Source: Pedobacter sp. BAL39 (GTDB taxonomy: Bacteria; Bacteroidota; Bacteroidia; Sphingobacteriales; Sphingobacteriaceae). Taken from it: DNA of 64,000 bases. The position numbers were made by a program, and so were the translations under genes. Below the pieces are notes generated by a model that was given only the letters and a program-made list of their open reading frames with translations, was not told where the DNA came from and searched no databases. How positions within the stretch are numbered: the first letter of the stretch is position 1; each line of letters opens with the position of its first letter. This document shows, one piece after another, positions 53,643 through 62,503 of this stretch. The stretch spans positions 1 through 64,000 of the forward strand of contig NZ_ABCM01000014.1 of the NCBI RefSeq assembly GCF_000170795.1. Direction: 5' to 3'.

Positions 53643-53933
53643 TTATAGTCGCTGATTGGCACCAGATTGAGCCCCATTTCCTAAATTCATCGGAATATTA
53701 GGAAGAACAAAGCTATTAGTGGGTGTATTATTGGCCGGATTCGCGAAGAAATACAAACATGGATTCGGATCAGGAGTAGAGCAAGGACCACTACCTAATG
53801 CATATAACCCACTCCCTAAATTGTGATACGTCACTATCGCGAACGATGAACTGATATCTTTTTCTCTGTTAGCAAGCACAGATGGTGACAAGGCGAAGAT
53901 AATGGCCAATAGGCCTAATAATAAGCGTTTCAT
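53643..53933 (-). CDS. Secreted miniprotein family member 4 (C-x7-C)
   Basis: 96 aa, signal peptide MKRLLLGLLAIIFALSPSVLA. Conserved VTYHNLGSGLYALG, CSTPDPNPC, FFANPANNTP, LPNIPMNLGNGAQSG. Closest relative to members 1 and 6 by eye. Its stop is 26 bp from the MauE/DoxX-like start. Confidence 0.78.
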   Translation of the reverse strand: MKRLLLGLLAIIFALSPSVLANREKDISSSFAIVTYHNLGSGLYALGSGPCSTPDPNPCLYFFANPANNTPTNSFVLPNIPMNLGNGAQSGANQRL

Positions 53934-53978
53934 ATTTTTATGTTTTAATGGTTATATACTAAATCATTTACTGAAAAT

Positions 53979-54272
53979 TTAAATTCTCAAAAACGGTCCT
54001 GACTGTACACCGACCCCAAGATTAGTTGGAATAAACGGAAGTGTAAATGTAAAGACGGGCGTGTTATTTGCTGGGTTAGGAAAAAAATAGCGACATCGAT
54101 TTGGATCGGAAACCAAACAAGTGGTATCCTTCCGATCCAGAATGTATGTGCCGCCTCCGATGTTTATGTATTCCACTACAGAAAATTTTTTTTCTAAATC
54201 GGTCGCGTTTGAACTAAAAGCTAAAAATACTGTTATACCGATAGCAACTATGCCAATTAAAATGCGTTTCAT
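53979..54272 (-). CDS. Secreted miniprotein family member 5 (C-x7-C)
   Basis: 97 aa, signal peptide MKRILIGIVAIGITVFLAFS. Core VEYINIGGGTYILDRKDTTC with CLVSDPNRC, FFPNPANNTP, IPTNLGVGVQSG. Adds two residues before the first Cys relative to its neighbours. Confidence 0.78.
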   Translation of the reverse strand: MKRILIGIVAIGITVFLAFSSNATDLEKKFSVVEYINIGGGTYILDRKDTTCLVSDPNRCRYFFPNPANNTPVFTFTLPFIPTNLGVGVQSGPFLRI

Positions 54273-54298
54273 ATTTTGAGCCTTTGTTATTTATTAAA

Positions 54299-54589
54299 CT
54301 ATGATCTTGCAAGTGGACCACTGAAAGTGCCTATACCTAAATTAGTTGGCAGGTGGGGCAGTACAATACCATTTGGAGGAGTATTATTTGCTGGGTTTGG
54401 AAAGGTTAATAAACATTGATTCGGATCAGGTGTGGTACAACTCCACGTCCCGCGGACATAAACTCCACTGCCTAAGTTGGAATACGTAACAGGTGCTAAA
54501 CTTGATTCTATATCTCGTTTTGCATTCGCAAAGACACTACCGGTCACTGCCATCCCAATAGCAATCAACCCAATTAAAATCCTTTTCAT
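54299..54589 (-). CDS. Secreted miniprotein family member 6 (C-x7-C)
   Basis: 96 aa, signal peptide MKRILIGLIAIGMAVTGSVFA. Core VTYSNLGSGVYVRG, CTTPDPNQC, FPNPANNTPP, LPTNLGIGTFSG. Begins 1 bp after the stop of the upstream 147-aa membrane protein, indicating one transcript from that gene through all six members. Confidence 0.78.
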   Translation of the reverse strand: MKRILIGLIAIGMAVTGSVFANAKRDIESSLAPVTYSNLGSGVYVRGTWSCTTPDPNQCLLTFPNPANNTPPNGIVLPHLPTNLGIGTFSGPLARS

Positions 54590-54590
54590 A

Positions 54591-55034
54591 TCAATTCAGT
54601 TTAGTTTGTTTGGCAATTTTATAACAAGCAATAGCAATTAAGGCAAGTATCAGGTTCAGATAAATCCGGCTATCATCGAACGTGCGCGTGATCTGATCAG
54701 TAAAAGGTTCCCAAAACTCCATCAGGTGAGCTGCCATGATCAGCATACCCGCAGTAGTCACACCCATAAACACCGCCGTCCATCCAAACCCAATAACTTG
54801 CCTCTTCGAAAAAATCAATAAGCGAAACAAAGAGCAATGGATCAGCACCGTAAAACCGGCAACCACATAATTCATTACCTCAGCCCTTCCCCATCCATTC
54901 ACCAGGTCAACAAACACCTTCAAAGTCATCGCCACTAAAACAGCACAGAATAGACACCTGAAATAGTAAAGCAACAACTCAGTTTTTAGCTGAGGATCTG
55001 AGTTAAGAAAATGAGTATCTCGGAGCGTCTTCAT
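54591..55034 (-). CDS. Small four-TM membrane protein at head of miniprotein cluster
   Basis: 147 aa with four predicted helices (LLYYFRCLFCAVLVAMTLKVF, NYVVAGFTVLIHCSLFRLLI, GWTAVFMGVTTAGMLIMAA, YLNLILALIAIACYKI). No family recognised. First gene of the predicted minus-strand operon that carries the six miniproteins and the MauE/DoxX-like gene. The 49-bp palindrome at 55126-55174 lies about 90 bp upstream. Confidence 0.72.
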   Translation of the reverse strand: MKTLRDTHFLNSDPQLKTELLLYYFRCLFCAVLVAMTLKVFVDLVNGWGRAEVMNYVVAGFTVLIHCSLFRLLIFSKRQVIGFGWTAVFMGVTTAGMLIMAAHLMEFWEPFTDQITRTFDDSRIYLNLILALIAIACYKIAKQTKLN

Positions 55035-55125
55035 CTTATTGATCTTTTTATTTATTTGGTTAGGTTATATTTTGTTTCGTTTTGATAGTACTAAGTTAGA
55101 CAGGTTCACCCCCTTTGGGAATAGT

Positions 55126-55174
55126 TTTTGATCACAAAAAATTGTGATATTATCACAAACTTTTGTGATCAAAA
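55126..55174. promoter_or_regulatory. 49-bp near-perfect palindrome (probable Crp-like operator array)
   Basis: Two 24-bp arms centred on 55150 match at 22 of 24 positions. The centre is the perfect palindrome TTGTGATATTATCACAA (55142-55158), and each arm also contains TGATCACAAAA or its complement, so three overlapping Crp-like sites (TGTGA...TCACA) are present. A further ATCACGGTGAT palindrome follows at 55186-55196. It lies between the miniprotein operon and a Crp-family gene (55362-55955), which is the likely binder. Confidence 0.7.
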
Positions 55175-55361
55175 GATTTGGAAATATCACGGTGATTTAT
55201 TAATAGTATTTAAAGGAATACCCGTATACTATAAAGAACTAACAGCAAAAAGCCCAATCATTCCAGATCAGGCAAGTCGTTAAAAGATATAAGCATAGAA
55301 AAAAGGAAATCAAAACACGCCCCCTTCTCTTATCATAACATTTCAAAACTAAATAGTCGGA

Positions 55362-55955
55362 TTACTTATCCTTCCGGCTCAGATGCTCCCGGGACACCCC
55401 TACAAATGAAGACATGCTCCCCTTGGTGATATACAATTCCACCCCAGGAATCTCATGCCGGAAAAACTCCAGTTTCTCAGCAGCCTTTCCAGGATAATTG
55501 CGAAACCTTCCACAATACCAATACTTTTCCAGCTCCTTCAACGAACCCGAAAAATTTTTGGCCGGGGAAAATTCATGGATCAGCTCCAGATAATCAAAAA
55601 ACCCCAGATGGCTCACCGTACTGTTGGCCATAATCTCCATATAGAAATCACCAGGATGCTGATAACTGAAACTCAGCGCATCCGTAGCCAGGGCATGTTT
55701 ATTCCACAAATAAAGCGTCTCCTTAGAATTGCGCTGCAGATCATAATCATAGCCCTGAATAGCTCCCTGATCTACGAAATAGATCCGGTCGCAAACATTA
55801 CCAGGCACCTGTACAATTAAATTCTTAGGGTAAACGTTAGTGATTAACCTTGCAGAGATAAACTTGTGCAGCCTATTTCTGTACATGCCATCCCTGTACT
55901 CAGGAGCCTTAGCATTCTGTTCAAAAAAATAATCGGATAGATGATTTCTGTCCAT
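55362..55955 (-). CDS. Crp-family transcriptional regulator
   Basis: 197 aa with a cNMP-binding-like beta-barrel (NLIVQVPGNVCDRIYFVDQGAIQGY) in the middle and a short winged HTH at the C-terminus (ITKGSMSSFVGVSREHLSRKDK). The usual phosphate-binding cassette of CRP is not obvious. Next to the 49-bp palindrome of Crp-type half sites, it is the best candidate for control of the miniprotein operon. Self-regulation is also possible because the palindrome is downstream of its stop rather than its promoter, so the main target should be the cluster. Confidence 0.78.
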   Translation of the reverse strand: MDRNHLSDYFFEQNAKAPEYRDGMYRNRLHKFISARLITNVYPKNLIVQVPGNVCDRIYFVDQGAIQGYDYDLQRNSKETLYLWNKHALATDALSFSYQHPGDFYMEIMANSTVSHLGFFDYLELIHEFSPAKNFSGSLKELEKYWYCGRFRNYPGKAAEKLEFFRHEIPGVELYITKGSMSSFVGVSREHLSRKDK

Positions 55956-56590
55956 TGGTTTAGTATTAATAGTTGAGCGTTAATTGTAGAAGCGTTTTCA
56001 ATTGATCACGCTAAATTTTGCATAAAATGGTGGTCATTTAAATAATGTCGTTTAATCACGAGTGAATACTTTACAGTTCATCCTGCTGTAGAAAATCCGA
56101 TGATAGAGAATTTTCCTAGTGTTTTGAAGCAAATCTTGATAATAGGGTGCAATAGTTGGTTTCACGTGTTTCCTTATAAAATGGTTAGAGAGCATACATT
56201 TTTAGTCATCACATCATGGAATGATCAATTCCATTTTGGAGCGTTTATAGATTCGTTGAAGCGTATATTCAGTTTAGAACTTAGCAGATTTTATGTCGCT
56301 TAACAGGCTCTAAACAAATATAAAAAATATTTTATTTGTATAATACACTTCCTGTGTTTAAATGTTTTCAAATTTATGAGGAAATAAATAATTTTTATTA
56401 GATCAACACGGAATAATTCAACCGCCAGGTATTGATTCTTACATAAATTAACACTGGCTCTTGAGCAGACTCCTTCACTAACCAAATATTCCTTAAAGAT
56501 CAGCTATGGTATTGCCGGGCGAGGACGCTTATGAAAAACTACGATTTTTGTTTTTTTGTTAACACAGCAACGATGAACTCAAGTTCATTT
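55956..56590. other. Intergenic stretch without supported gene
   Basis: About 0.6 kb of AT-rich DNA between the Crp-like gene and isocitrate lyase. Short open frames (for instance near 56100-56303) have no recognisable domains. Nothing else is seen. Confidence 0.5.
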
Positions 56591-57862
56591 TCATTTACTC
56601 GTATTGAACTGATCTTGTTCTGTTGATTCGGGCATTGCAGCAGTGGAAGCTTCACCTTGATAAATCGTTTGCAATACTTCATCATAATATCCGTTTGCAG
56701 TTTCCAGCTGTTGGCGGATGGCTGTATATCCATTAGCCTCCGCTTTAAATTCTTTTTCCTGTAGCGTCACAAATGCAGACATATCCCTGTTTTGATAATC
56801 AGTAGCAAGTTCATACATCCCATAGTTTAAAGAATGAAAACCTGCTGAAGTGATAAACTGATATTTATAACCAAGCGACCCGAGATCCTGCTGAAACGTA
56901 GCGATTTGAGCAGTACTCAGCTTTTTGCTCCAGTTGAAAGATGGTGAGCAATTGTAGGCTAAGGGCTTTTCCGGGAAACTTTCATGAATAGCATCAGCAA
57001 GGTGTTTGGCCTCATCAAGGTCTGGCGATGAGGTTTCCCACCAGATTACGTCACAATAGGGGGCGAAAGCTTTTGCTCTGGCGATAGCCAGCTCAGGGCC
57101 ATTTTTTATTTCATGGTAACCATCAATATTTCGATTTCCGGTGAGGAACTGTCGGTCAACAGGGTCGATGTCGTTGGAGATTAATCCTGAACTATTAGCG
57201 TCACTTCGTCCAACGATGACGATCGGCACTCCGGCAACATCAGCTGAAAGTCTTGCGGCCACCAGGTTACGGATAAATTGGGAGCAGGGGAGGAGTACTT
57301 TTCCTCCCAGATGTCCACATTTCTTTTCTGAATTGAGCTGATCTTCAAGATGAATGCCTGATGCACCCGCTTCAATTAAACTTTGAAAAAGCTCATAGAC
57401 CATTAGCGGGCCTCCAAAGCCGGCTTCTGCATCTACCAATAACGGGACAAGCCAGTCTCTGGACTTGCCAAGATTTGTTTTTTCAATCTGGTCTGCTCGC
57501 AACAGCGCCTGGTTTAATCGCTTAGTCAGCACGGCCATTGTGTTCGAGGGGTATAAACTTCTGTCGGGAAAAGTCTGACCTGCGGTATTGTTATCAGCTG
57601 CAGCCTGCCATCCGGAAACATATATCGATTGTAATCCAGCCCTAACCATTTGCACGGCCTGGCCACCAGTTAGGGCTCCGAGAGCATGTACATAAGGTTC
57701 ATTTGTAATTAAGTCCCAGAGCTTTCTAGATCCTCTTTTCGCCAGCGTGTGATCTATAAGTACTGATGGCCTGAGTTTCAGGACATCTTCAACTGTGTAG
57801 GGGCGGGATATGCCTGCCCATCTTTCGGAATCTGTTCCGGTAATTTCATTGAATGAGAACAT
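56591..57862 (-). CDS. aceA: Isocitrate lyase
   Basis: 423 aa. Signature KKCGHLGGKVLLPC (active-site Cys and KKCGH), VDAEAGFGG for metal binding, and WAGISRPYTVEDV near the N-terminus; ends without truncation. It cleaves isocitrate to glyoxylate and succinate in the glyoxylate shunt. No malate synthase is seen in this window. It lies 11 bp after the two-TM protein gene, so they may be cotranscribed, which would be an unusual partner. Confidence 0.95.
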   Translation of the reverse strand: MFSFNEITGTDSERWAGISRPYTVEDVLKLRPSVLIDHTLAKRGSRKLWDLITNEPYVHALGALTGGQAVQMVRAGLQSIYVSGWQAAADNNTAGQTFPDRSLYPSNTMAVLTKRLNQALLRADQIEKTNLGKSRDWLVPLLVDAEAGFGGPLMVYELFQSLIEAGASGIHLEDQLNSEKKCGHLGGKVLLPCSQFIRNLVAARLSADVAGVPIVIVGRSDANSSGLISNDIDPVDRQFLTGNRNIDGYHEIKNGPELAIARAKAFAPYCDVIWWETSSPDLDEAKHLADAIHESFPEKPLAYNCSPSFNWSKKLSTAQIATFQQDLGSLGYKYQFITSAGFHSLNYGMYELATDYQNRDMSAFVTLQEKEFKAEANGYTAIRQQLETANGYYDEVLQTIYQGEASTAAMPESTEQDQFNTSK

Positions 57863-57873
57863 TGCGGTGTGAG

Positions 57874-58686
57874 TTAAGTAAAAGATATATTGGTTGTATC
57901 ATTAAAAACGGTATCAAATGTATTCATGATGTCCTTGACCAGTTCCGGGTTAGCATTCTTGTCAAACTCAAAATGTGTCCCTTCAGCACTTGTTTTGCCA
58001 TACCAATAAAACCCAATCAGAAACCAGGAGTCGCAGGCGATCAATCTGAAAGATAAACTTACTTCAGAGAGTTTGATTTCCAGGGTGTCTTTTTTTTCTA
58101 ATCTACTGATAACCTGTCGCAGACTGGAGAAGGCAACAGCTACCCTACTTGTGCGGTCATTTTTGGGCGTTCCAGGCATCATACTTTTTAACCTGGCTTG
58201 AGCGGTTACAGAGTTGGGATTCAGATAGATTACCTTAACCGATACATCGCGACGTAATGCCTCATCTATCGTTGAAGGGAAAGCTTCAGTACTCTTTGGC
58301 CAGGATCCTGCAATCCTGATCTGTCTGGTGCTTGCACTGACTTTTGTACGAACCAAATCGGTAGGATATCTTGTATGGACTTTAACGGAAGTAAGGTTCC
58401 CTGTTAGCATCGAGTTTGTTTCCCGCAGTTGCCCTATGAGCTCCTGGAGCTGCTCTTTCTCGTGCTTTAAGCTATTGAAGGAAAAGAAACGTTCTACGAT
58501 TAAGAAGACCACAGATACACTGAGTATGTTGACACCAAGCCCAACTAACGAATCTGCAAGTATATTTTTTTTGTCGGCCAAGTTGGTTAATAAGGCAATT
58601 AATATGAATATCAGTCCTAGCAAGCCATTCAGCAAATAAATTACATACCCGTATTGTTCAAACAATCTTGTAATCCTGTCATTCAT
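57874..58686 (-). CDS. Two-TM membrane protein with soluble PLD/DUF5919-like domain
   Basis: 270 aa. Two transmembrane helices (YVIYLLNGLLGLIFILIALLTN, LVGLGVNILSVSVVFLIVERF), a coiled-coil stretch (KHEKEQLQELIGQLRE) and then a cytoplasmic domain with IRIAGSWPKSTEAFPSTI and VSVKVIYLNPNSVTAQARL, which resembles the phospholipase-D-like/DUF5919 fold without clear HKD motifs. Sits immediately upstream of isocitrate lyase. Function unknown; catalytic activity is not supported. Confidence 0.65.
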   Translation of the reverse strand: MNDRITRLFEQYGYVIYLLNGLLGLIFILIALLTNLADKKNILADSLVGLGVNILSVSVVFLIVERFFSFNSLKHEKEQLQELIGQLRETNSMLTGNLTSVKVHTRYPTDLVRTKVSASTRQIRIAGSWPKSTEAFPSTIDEALRRDVSVKVIYLNPNSVTAQARLKSMMPGTPKNDRTSRVAVAFSSLRQVISRLEKKDTLEIKLSEVSLSFRLIACDSWFLIGFYWYGKTSAEGTHFEFDKNANPELVKDIMNTFDTVFNDTTNISFT

Positions 58687-58794
58687 AGAAAATATTTTAG
58701 TTGAGCGCTATTATCCGTACTTAGACGATCGTCCGCAAAGCAATATAGGTTAATTGCCAGTAAATCAGAAATATATTGTCAAATTGATGATGAT

Positions 58795-58812
58795 TTGTAA
58801 TACGCATTACAA
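58795..58812. promoter_or_regulatory. Palindrome TTGTAATACGCATTACAA
   Basis: 7-bp arms with a 4-bp spacer between the divergent membrane protein and S41 peptidase genes. Candidate operator; the factor is unknown. Confidence 0.45.
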
Positions 58813-58887
58813 CTGGTAAATAGTTTGTGATCCAGGATGTTGGAAGATGTTTTTTGTTAACTTAGGACAACTAAATACGCTACGGTT

Positions 58888-61128
58888 ATGAAACTTCGAT
58901 TAATGCTCCTGCTGCTATTCTGCAGTCTGATTACGAATGCACAACAAAACTCATTTAATATAGATGCCGAGAAACTAGACAAGCCCGGAGGTCATCCTGT
59001 GGGTTGGATTTTTGGTTTTAACGATGAGCAAAGAGAATCCTTTATTATAAAACTGGATAGTAACATTAAACAGTCAGGTAAACATTCCATTTCTATTGCC
59101 AAAGCATCTGGGGATGTGGAGTTCTGTGCCATCGACTATCCCATTGCTAAAGTGTTTCAGGGAAGTCAGATCCAGCTGAAAGCTTACCTCAAAACAGAAA
59201 ACATCTTTAATGGTTATGCAGGTCTCTGGATGCGGATGGACGGTAAGCAGAGTAGTATTGCGTTCGATAACATGTCGAAACGTGGGGTTAAAGGAACTAC
59301 AGACTGGCAGCAATATACCATTGACGTTGACTATAATGGAAAGGAAGCGAGGTCCATTCATATTGGAGCTTTGCTTGTCGGTGGTGGTAAGTTATGGGTT
59401 GATGGTTTTGAACTCCTGATTGATGGGAAACCAATTGCCGATGTTGCAGAAGGGAAACCTGTGTTAATCAAAGCAGATCTGGACACTGCATTTACAGTTT
59501 CATCAGGAATTACGGAGATCAGGCTCAATGACAAAGTACAGCGTCACTTGCTCTTGGCCGGGCAGTTCTGGGGATTCCTCAAGTATCATCATCCTGCCAT
59601 CGCCAAAGGGGAACACAATTGGGATGCGGAACTCTTTCGTCATCTGCCAAAAGTGATTGCCGTTAAAAATGATGCTGAACTGAGTGATGCACTCGAAAGC
59701 TGGTTGGATCAGGTTACTGATGCTCCATTGGTAAGGTCCGGGAAAAAGAAGGCCGGTGGAAAGATCGCCATATCTCCTGATTATGGGTTGCTATTTGGTA
59801 AATCGGGCTTTAAGCCTTCCTTACAAGAGAAACTAGAAAACGTAAGGCAGGCACAAAGACCTGAGGAAAATTATTACATATCCACAATGCCCAATATAGG
59901 CAATCCGAAGTTTGACAATGAAAGGGAGTATGCGAAGATGGCTTATCCGGATGCAGGGTTCCGACTATTGGCGCTCTACCGCTACTGGACCATGATCAAT
60001 TACTTTTTTCCTTATAAGGATGTGATTGGAAGGGATTGGAATGAAGCATTGGCTACGGCGATCCCTGAATTTGTGCAGGCTAAAGATGAAACTGCTTATA
60101 TGCTGGCTACCTTGAAGCTGATCGCCAGCATTCATGATACCCATGCAAACATCTGGAGCGGCAGTAAAGCCCTGAATGATTTTAAAGGAAAGTACAAGGC
60201 ACCTTTCAAGGGAAGTTTTATTGAGAACCAATTGGTGGTGAAGGAGTTCATGTATGGAGATACGCTGGAGGTAAAGCAGAAATTTCACATTGGTGATGTG
60301 ATCACTTCCATCAATGGAAAACCGGTAACCGAATTAATCAAGTACTACCTGCCTTATACAGCCGCTTCAAATTACGACACCCAACTGCGGGATATGCCGG
60401 GTAATTTCCTGCTCCGCAGTAATTCTGAATCATTCACATTTGAAATCCTGAGAAATGGTAAGACCACCAGTGAGACGATTGCCAGTGTTCCCCTGAATTA
60501 TTACAATAAAAATGTACCCCTGCCTATTTTAAAAGCTTATAAGCTACTGGAAGGGAATATTGGATACGTATATCCGGGTAGCTATAAAAACACCGATCTG
60601 CCAGCAATTATTGAGCTGTTTAAAGATACAAAAGGGATCATCGTGGACATGCGCTGTTATCCATCGGACTTCATGCCTTTTACCTTCGGCAAATATTTGA
60701 AATCATCAAATGCTCCTTTTGTCAAGTTTACGGGTATGAATGTTTCAGAACCTGGTTTGTTTACTTTCTCGGAGGATCTGGAAAACGGTAACAGTGGGAG
60801 TAAGGCCTACAAGGGGAAAGTGGTGGTGATGGTAGATGCCAGTTCACAAAGTCAGGCGGAATACACGACCATGGCTTTTCAGAGCGCAAAGAATGTAAAG
60901 GTAATTGGCAGCACGACTGCTGGTGCAGATGGGAATGTCTCACAGATTATGTTGCCTGGGGGAATCCGGACGATCATATCTGGCCTCGGTATTTTTTATC
61001 CGGACGGTACGCCCACGCAAAGGGTAGGGGTAAAGATTGATAAGGAGGTTCGGCCAACGATCAAAGGGCTGATCGAAGAGCGTGATGAGTTGCTGGAAGC
61101 GGCGAAGGTGATGATCAATGCAGACTAG
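58888..61128 (+). CDS. Secreted S41-family peptidase
   Basis: 746 aa, signal peptide (LRLMLLLLFCSLITNA). Residues about 25-200 form a beta-sandwich resembling CBM-like or T9-type N-terminal domains (GWIFGFNDEQRES ... LWVDGFELLIDG). The PDZ-like part includes HIGDVITSINGKPVTEL. The C-terminal-processing-peptidase fold has NIGYVYPGSYKN, IIVDMRCYPSD, and catalytic Ser context VMVDASSQSQAEYTTMAFQ with GADGNVSQIMLPGG. Typical Sphingobacteriaceae periplasmic S41 peptidase. No other protease genes adjoin it. Confidence 0.9.
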   Translation: MKLRLMLLLLFCSLITNAQQNSFNIDAEKLDKPGGHPVGWIFGFNDEQRESFIIKLDSNIKQSGKHSISIAKASGDVEFCAIDYPIAKVFQGSQIQLKAYLKTENIFNGYAGLWMRMDGKQSSIAFDNMSKRGVKGTTDWQQYTIDVDYNGKEARSIHIGALLVGGGKLWVDGFELLIDGKPIADVAEGKPVLIKADLDTAFTVSSGITEIRLNDKVQRHLLLAGQFWGFLKYHHPAIAKGEHNWDAELFRHLPKVIAVKNDAELSDALESWLDQVTDAPLVRSGKKKAGGKIAISPDYGLLFGKSGFKPSLQEKLENVRQAQRPEENYYISTMPNIGNPKFDNEREYAKMAYPDAGFRLLALYRYWTMINYFFPYKDVIGRDWNEALATAIPEFVQAKDETAYMLATLKLIASIHDTHANIWSGSKALNDFKGKYKAPFKGSFIENQLVVKEFMYGDTLEVKQKFHIGDVITSINGKPVTELIKYYLPYTAASNYDTQLRDMPGNFLLRSNSESFTFEILRNGKTTSETIASVPLNYYNKNVPLPILKAYKLLEGNIGYVYPGSYKNTDLPAIIELFKDTKGIIVDMRCYPSDFMPFTFGKYLKSSNAPFVKFTGMNVSEPGLFTFSEDLENGNSGSKAYKGKVVVMVDASSQSQAEYTTMAFQSAKNVKVIGSTTAGADGNVSQIMLPGGIRTIISGLGIFYPDGTPTQRVGVKIDKEVRPTIKGLIEERDELLEAAKVMINAD

Positions 61129-61181
61129 GAAACGTTGAGGCCTGAGGCCTAATTTTTGTATTTACCGTTAATTATTGAGCT

Positions 61182-62366
61182 ATGTTACGATTTCTAATAC
61201 TGCTGGTGTCGCTTGCTGTGTTGCGTCCATGGGTTTGTTCCGCACAGGTTAATGGGAATGCAGGTGACTTTACATTTTCCGGTCATATAAAAGGACGTGA
61301 TACGGGGATTTTGATTTTAGGATACATCAATAAAGATGGAGTGTCAATTCTGGATACCGCAAAAGTAGATAACGGTTTTTTCAAATTTCAGGGTACCGTC
61401 TCTCAACCTACCTACGCTCAATTTACAGGCAATGTAAAGTCTAAATCGTTTAGTGATCCTAATAGGGTACAGATCTTTCTGGAAGCCAGTAAGATGGACG
61501 TCGATTTGACAGAAGATCAATTTCAGGCAATTCGCGTTACTGGATCAGGGACACAGCTAGAGTTTGATAGTGTGCAAAGGATGACGAGAAAATATATGGA
61601 TACGATTTCGGAAATCCTGGTTTCCATGCGCAGCATGCAAAAAAAAATAAAAGAGGAAGGCACTTCCAAAGCGCTTGAGGACAAACTCGTAGCCTCAGAA
61701 CAGGAGGTTCGTTTGGTCACACAGCATGCACAAGACGCGAAGTATAGGTTTATCAAATCAAAGCCTGATTCTTATATCAGCGCGTTTCTATTAACGGGAT
61801 TTACCAATACCATTTCTCCTGATACCCTAAAAGCGATTTACGCAGGTTTTTCGAGACCTGTGCAGGAAAGCATGTTCGGCAAATCGATACAGCATTTGAT
61901 CGGTGATAAGGTACTCTCGGCTGTAGGGGGGAGGGCTTATGATTTCATAACTAAGGACTGGAAAGGGAATACTTTAAGCCTTGCACAGTTTAAAGGTAAA
62001 AAGTATGTTTTGCTTGATTTCTGGGCGTCATGGTGCGGCCCCTGTCACGAACAGACGCCCTACCTAAACAAATTGTATAAATTGTATCATGAAAAAGGGC
62101 TGGAAGTTATCGGTGTTTCCGGGGATTCCAATGATGAAGTTTGGAACAAGGCTATACAGGCAGATGGGGTCGGGCATTGGCAGCACATCAGTTCAGGCAG
62201 GGGAAGGAATGTGAAAGACGAAGAGGCTATTGAAAAAAAATATGCTATAGGCACTTACCCTACACTCATTCTTATAGACAAGGATGGTAAAATCGTTTTT
62301 CGTGAGGAAGGATATAGTGAGATCAAGTTGAAAGAGCTCGAAGATTTGCTGACAAGATTGCTGTAA
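61182..62366 (+). CDS. Secreted TlpA-family thiol-disulfide oxidoreductase with DUF4369 domain
   Basis: 394 aa. Signal peptide (LILLVSLAVLRPWVCSAQ). The N-terminal DUF4369-type domain (FTFSGHIKGRDTGILILGYI ... VQIFLEASKMDVDL), a helical linker, then an AhpC-TSA/TlpA thioredoxin fold with DFWASWCGPCHEQTPY (Cys285, Cys288) and VIGVSGDSNDEVWNKAI, cis-Pro context TYPTLILIDKDGK. A standard Bacteroidota periplasmic reductase. The 5' region has no clear promoter consensus. Confidence 0.93.
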   Translation: MLRFLILLVSLAVLRPWVCSAQVNGNAGDFTFSGHIKGRDTGILILGYINKDGVSILDTAKVDNGFFKFQGTVSQPTYAQFTGNVKSKSFSDPNRVQIFLEASKMDVDLTEDQFQAIRVTGSGTQLEFDSVQRMTRKYMDTISEILVSMRSMQKKIKEEGTSKALEDKLVASEQEVRLVTQHAQDAKYRFIKSKPDSYISAFLLTGFTNTISPDTLKAIYAGFSRPVQESMFGKSIQHLIGDKVLSAVGGRAYDFITKDWKGNTLSLAQFKGKKYVLLDFWASWCGPCHEQTPYLNKLYKLYHEKGLEVIGVSGDSNDEVWNKAIQADGVGHWQHISSGRGRNVKDEEAIEKKYAIGTYPTLILIDKDGKIVFREEGYSEIKLKELEDLLTRLL

Positions 62367-62503
62367 TAATATTTATTTCAGGGTATTGTTTTTATCATTT
62401 GTTTGAATTACATTTACTTTCGTTTTAGGTTGATTACCAGTTAGTAAGGTGTAGACATTCACTTTTGTCTAATCATCATATTTTGAATTAACGCTCTCCT
62501 TAG

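Noticed and set aside
56100..56303. 67-codon frame on the plus strand
   Set aside because: No domain, no start context and AT-rich; treated as non-coding.
62431..62460. Partial resemblance of the sequence before 62504 to the CTACCAGT operator motif
   Set aside because: Alignment requires a gap and lacks the palindrome; probably chance.
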